NCBI GenBank assembly: GCA_031289285.1
Contig: JAITPT010000220.1
Span: forward strand, 1 to 6,301
Source of the DNA: Puniceicoccales bacterium
Lineage (GTDB): Bacteria > Verrucomicrobiota > Verrucomicrobiia > Opitutales > UBA953
Reading direction: 5' to 3'
Length of the DNA stretch: 6,301 nt
Part shown: in pieces, positions 5,731 through 6,301 of the stretch
Numbering within the stretch: position 1 is the stretch's first letter
How the letters are laid out: each line of letters starts with the position of its first letter
The notes under the pieces: generated by a model
Seen by the model: only the letters and a program-made list of their open reading frames with translations
Databases searched by the model: none
Told to the model about the DNA's origin: nothing
Made by a program: the position numbers and the translations under genes

Positions 5731-6165
5731 GGGCGAGACTATCGGGTTCCCAGATTGTTGGTGGTGCGTGTGTCTGTGCAATCTTGTGTTGGGCACGTGG
5801 TGGGCACTGCGCGGGAAAACTGCACGAACCGCATCGAAGTCAAGTAATAAAATGGCTGCCTTTTAATTCGCACCGCACGGGCGAGATTGTTAGGTTACCA
5901 GATGCTGTGGTGCGCGTGTCTGTGCAATCTTGTGTTGGGCACGTGGTGGGCACTGCGCGGGAAAACTGCACGAACCGCATCGGGGTCAAGTAATAAAATG
6001 GCTGCCATTTAATTCGCACCGCACGGGCGAGATTGCTGGGTTACCAGATGCTGGTGGTGCGTGTGTCGGTGCAGTCTTGTGTTGGGCACGTGGTAGGCAC
6101 TGCGCGGGAAAACTGCACGAACCGCATCGGAGTCAAGTAATAAAATGGCTGCCTTTTAATTCGCA
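5731..6165. repeat. Second tandem array, three units of about 141-148 bp
   Basis: Units start with GGGCGAGA(T/C)T at 5731, 5879 and 6025, and the last stops matching at 6165. Inner landmarks confirm the spacing: GGGCACGTGGT starts at 5791, 5937 and 6084. All three share GCACTGCGCGGGAAAACTGC and AAGTAATAAAATGGCTGCC, with a few substitutions and one- or two-base indels elsewhere. Indels and a period not fixed to a multiple of three argue against coding, although repetitive frames exist. The reverse complement aligns colinearly, at low identity, with the 145-bp units of the left array. Confidence 0.93.
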
Positions 6166-6301
6166 AACGGCAAATGACCCAAATATTGGGCAGTGTTGTA
6201 AATGCATGGTTTATCGAGTATTGAGATGCAAATGCCTACTTCCTTTTCCTGTCCCCCCCCCCCTTCCTCTCTCCGAATAATTAACCAGACTAAAGATTTC
6301 G
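6166..6301. other. Non-coding tail with palindrome and C11 tract
   Basis: No gene is visible. CCCAA-ATA-TTGGG (6178-6190) is a small perfect inverted repeat directly after the array. A C11 homopolymer occupies 6253-6263 within a pyrimidine-rich stretch (about 6239-6274). The segment is more AT-rich than the genes. A promoter or gene start may lie just beyond the right edge. Confidence 0.5.

Noticed and set aside
227..6165. CRISPR arrays
   Set aside because: The repeat units (about 145 bp) are head to tail with no unique spacers, and no cas genes are present.
5930..6280. 116-residue repetitive frame in the right array
   Set aside because: It is composed of repeat units with indels, has no ribosome-binding site, and the frame differs from unit to unit.

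Overview
The window is GC-rich in its genes. It reads as a four-gene plus-strand block (folA plus a three-gene envelope operon) set between two non-coding tandem-repeat arrays, with the start of an IS630-type transposase at the left edge. No rRNA, tRNA or CRISPR is visible. Gene content and intergenic texture suggest Verrucomicrobiota, perhaps Opitutales. The hints are an O-antigen-ligase-like/TPR fusion, a BatD-like protein with a long proline linker, and intergenic repeats resembling ones I recall from that phylum. This placement is an inference, not a match.

Left flank (1-1218): the first 42 codons of an IS630-family transposase run off the left edge on the minus strand. A tandem array follows, with four 145-bp units (227-806), a partial fifth unit to 830 and a decayed partial unit before it. 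Positions 831-1218 hold no convincing gene. They contain a cluster of GC-rich hairpins (923-1009), a C10 tract, an inverted repeat and a purine-rich leader.

Genes (1219-5543): folA encodes dihydrofolate reductase with an unusual Pro/Ala-rich insertion. After an AT-rich gap with a plausible promoter come three genes joined by two ATGA stop/start overlaps: (1) a 711-residue polytopic protein with an O-antigen-ligase/Wzy-like membrane part, a TPR-like soluble C-terminus and a Pro/Thr tail; (2) an 86-residue single-pass membrane protein of unknown function; (3) a 365-residue BatD-like protein with a signal peptide, an Ig-like domain, a ~100-residue proline linker, one membrane helix and a cytoplasmic helical tail. 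The overlaps imply co-translation and probably joint action at the cell envelope. The usual Bat partners (MoxR, DUF58, von Willebrand A proteins) are not in the window.

Right flank (5544-6301): a short dispersed-type repeat, a G-rich structured stretch, a second tandem array (three units of about 141-148 bp, 5731-6165), and a short non-coding tail with a C11 tract. Read on the opposite strand, the right array aligns colinearly, though weakly, with the left one. The two look like diverged members of one repeat family placed in inverted orientation around the gene block, which is the most unusual feature seen here.
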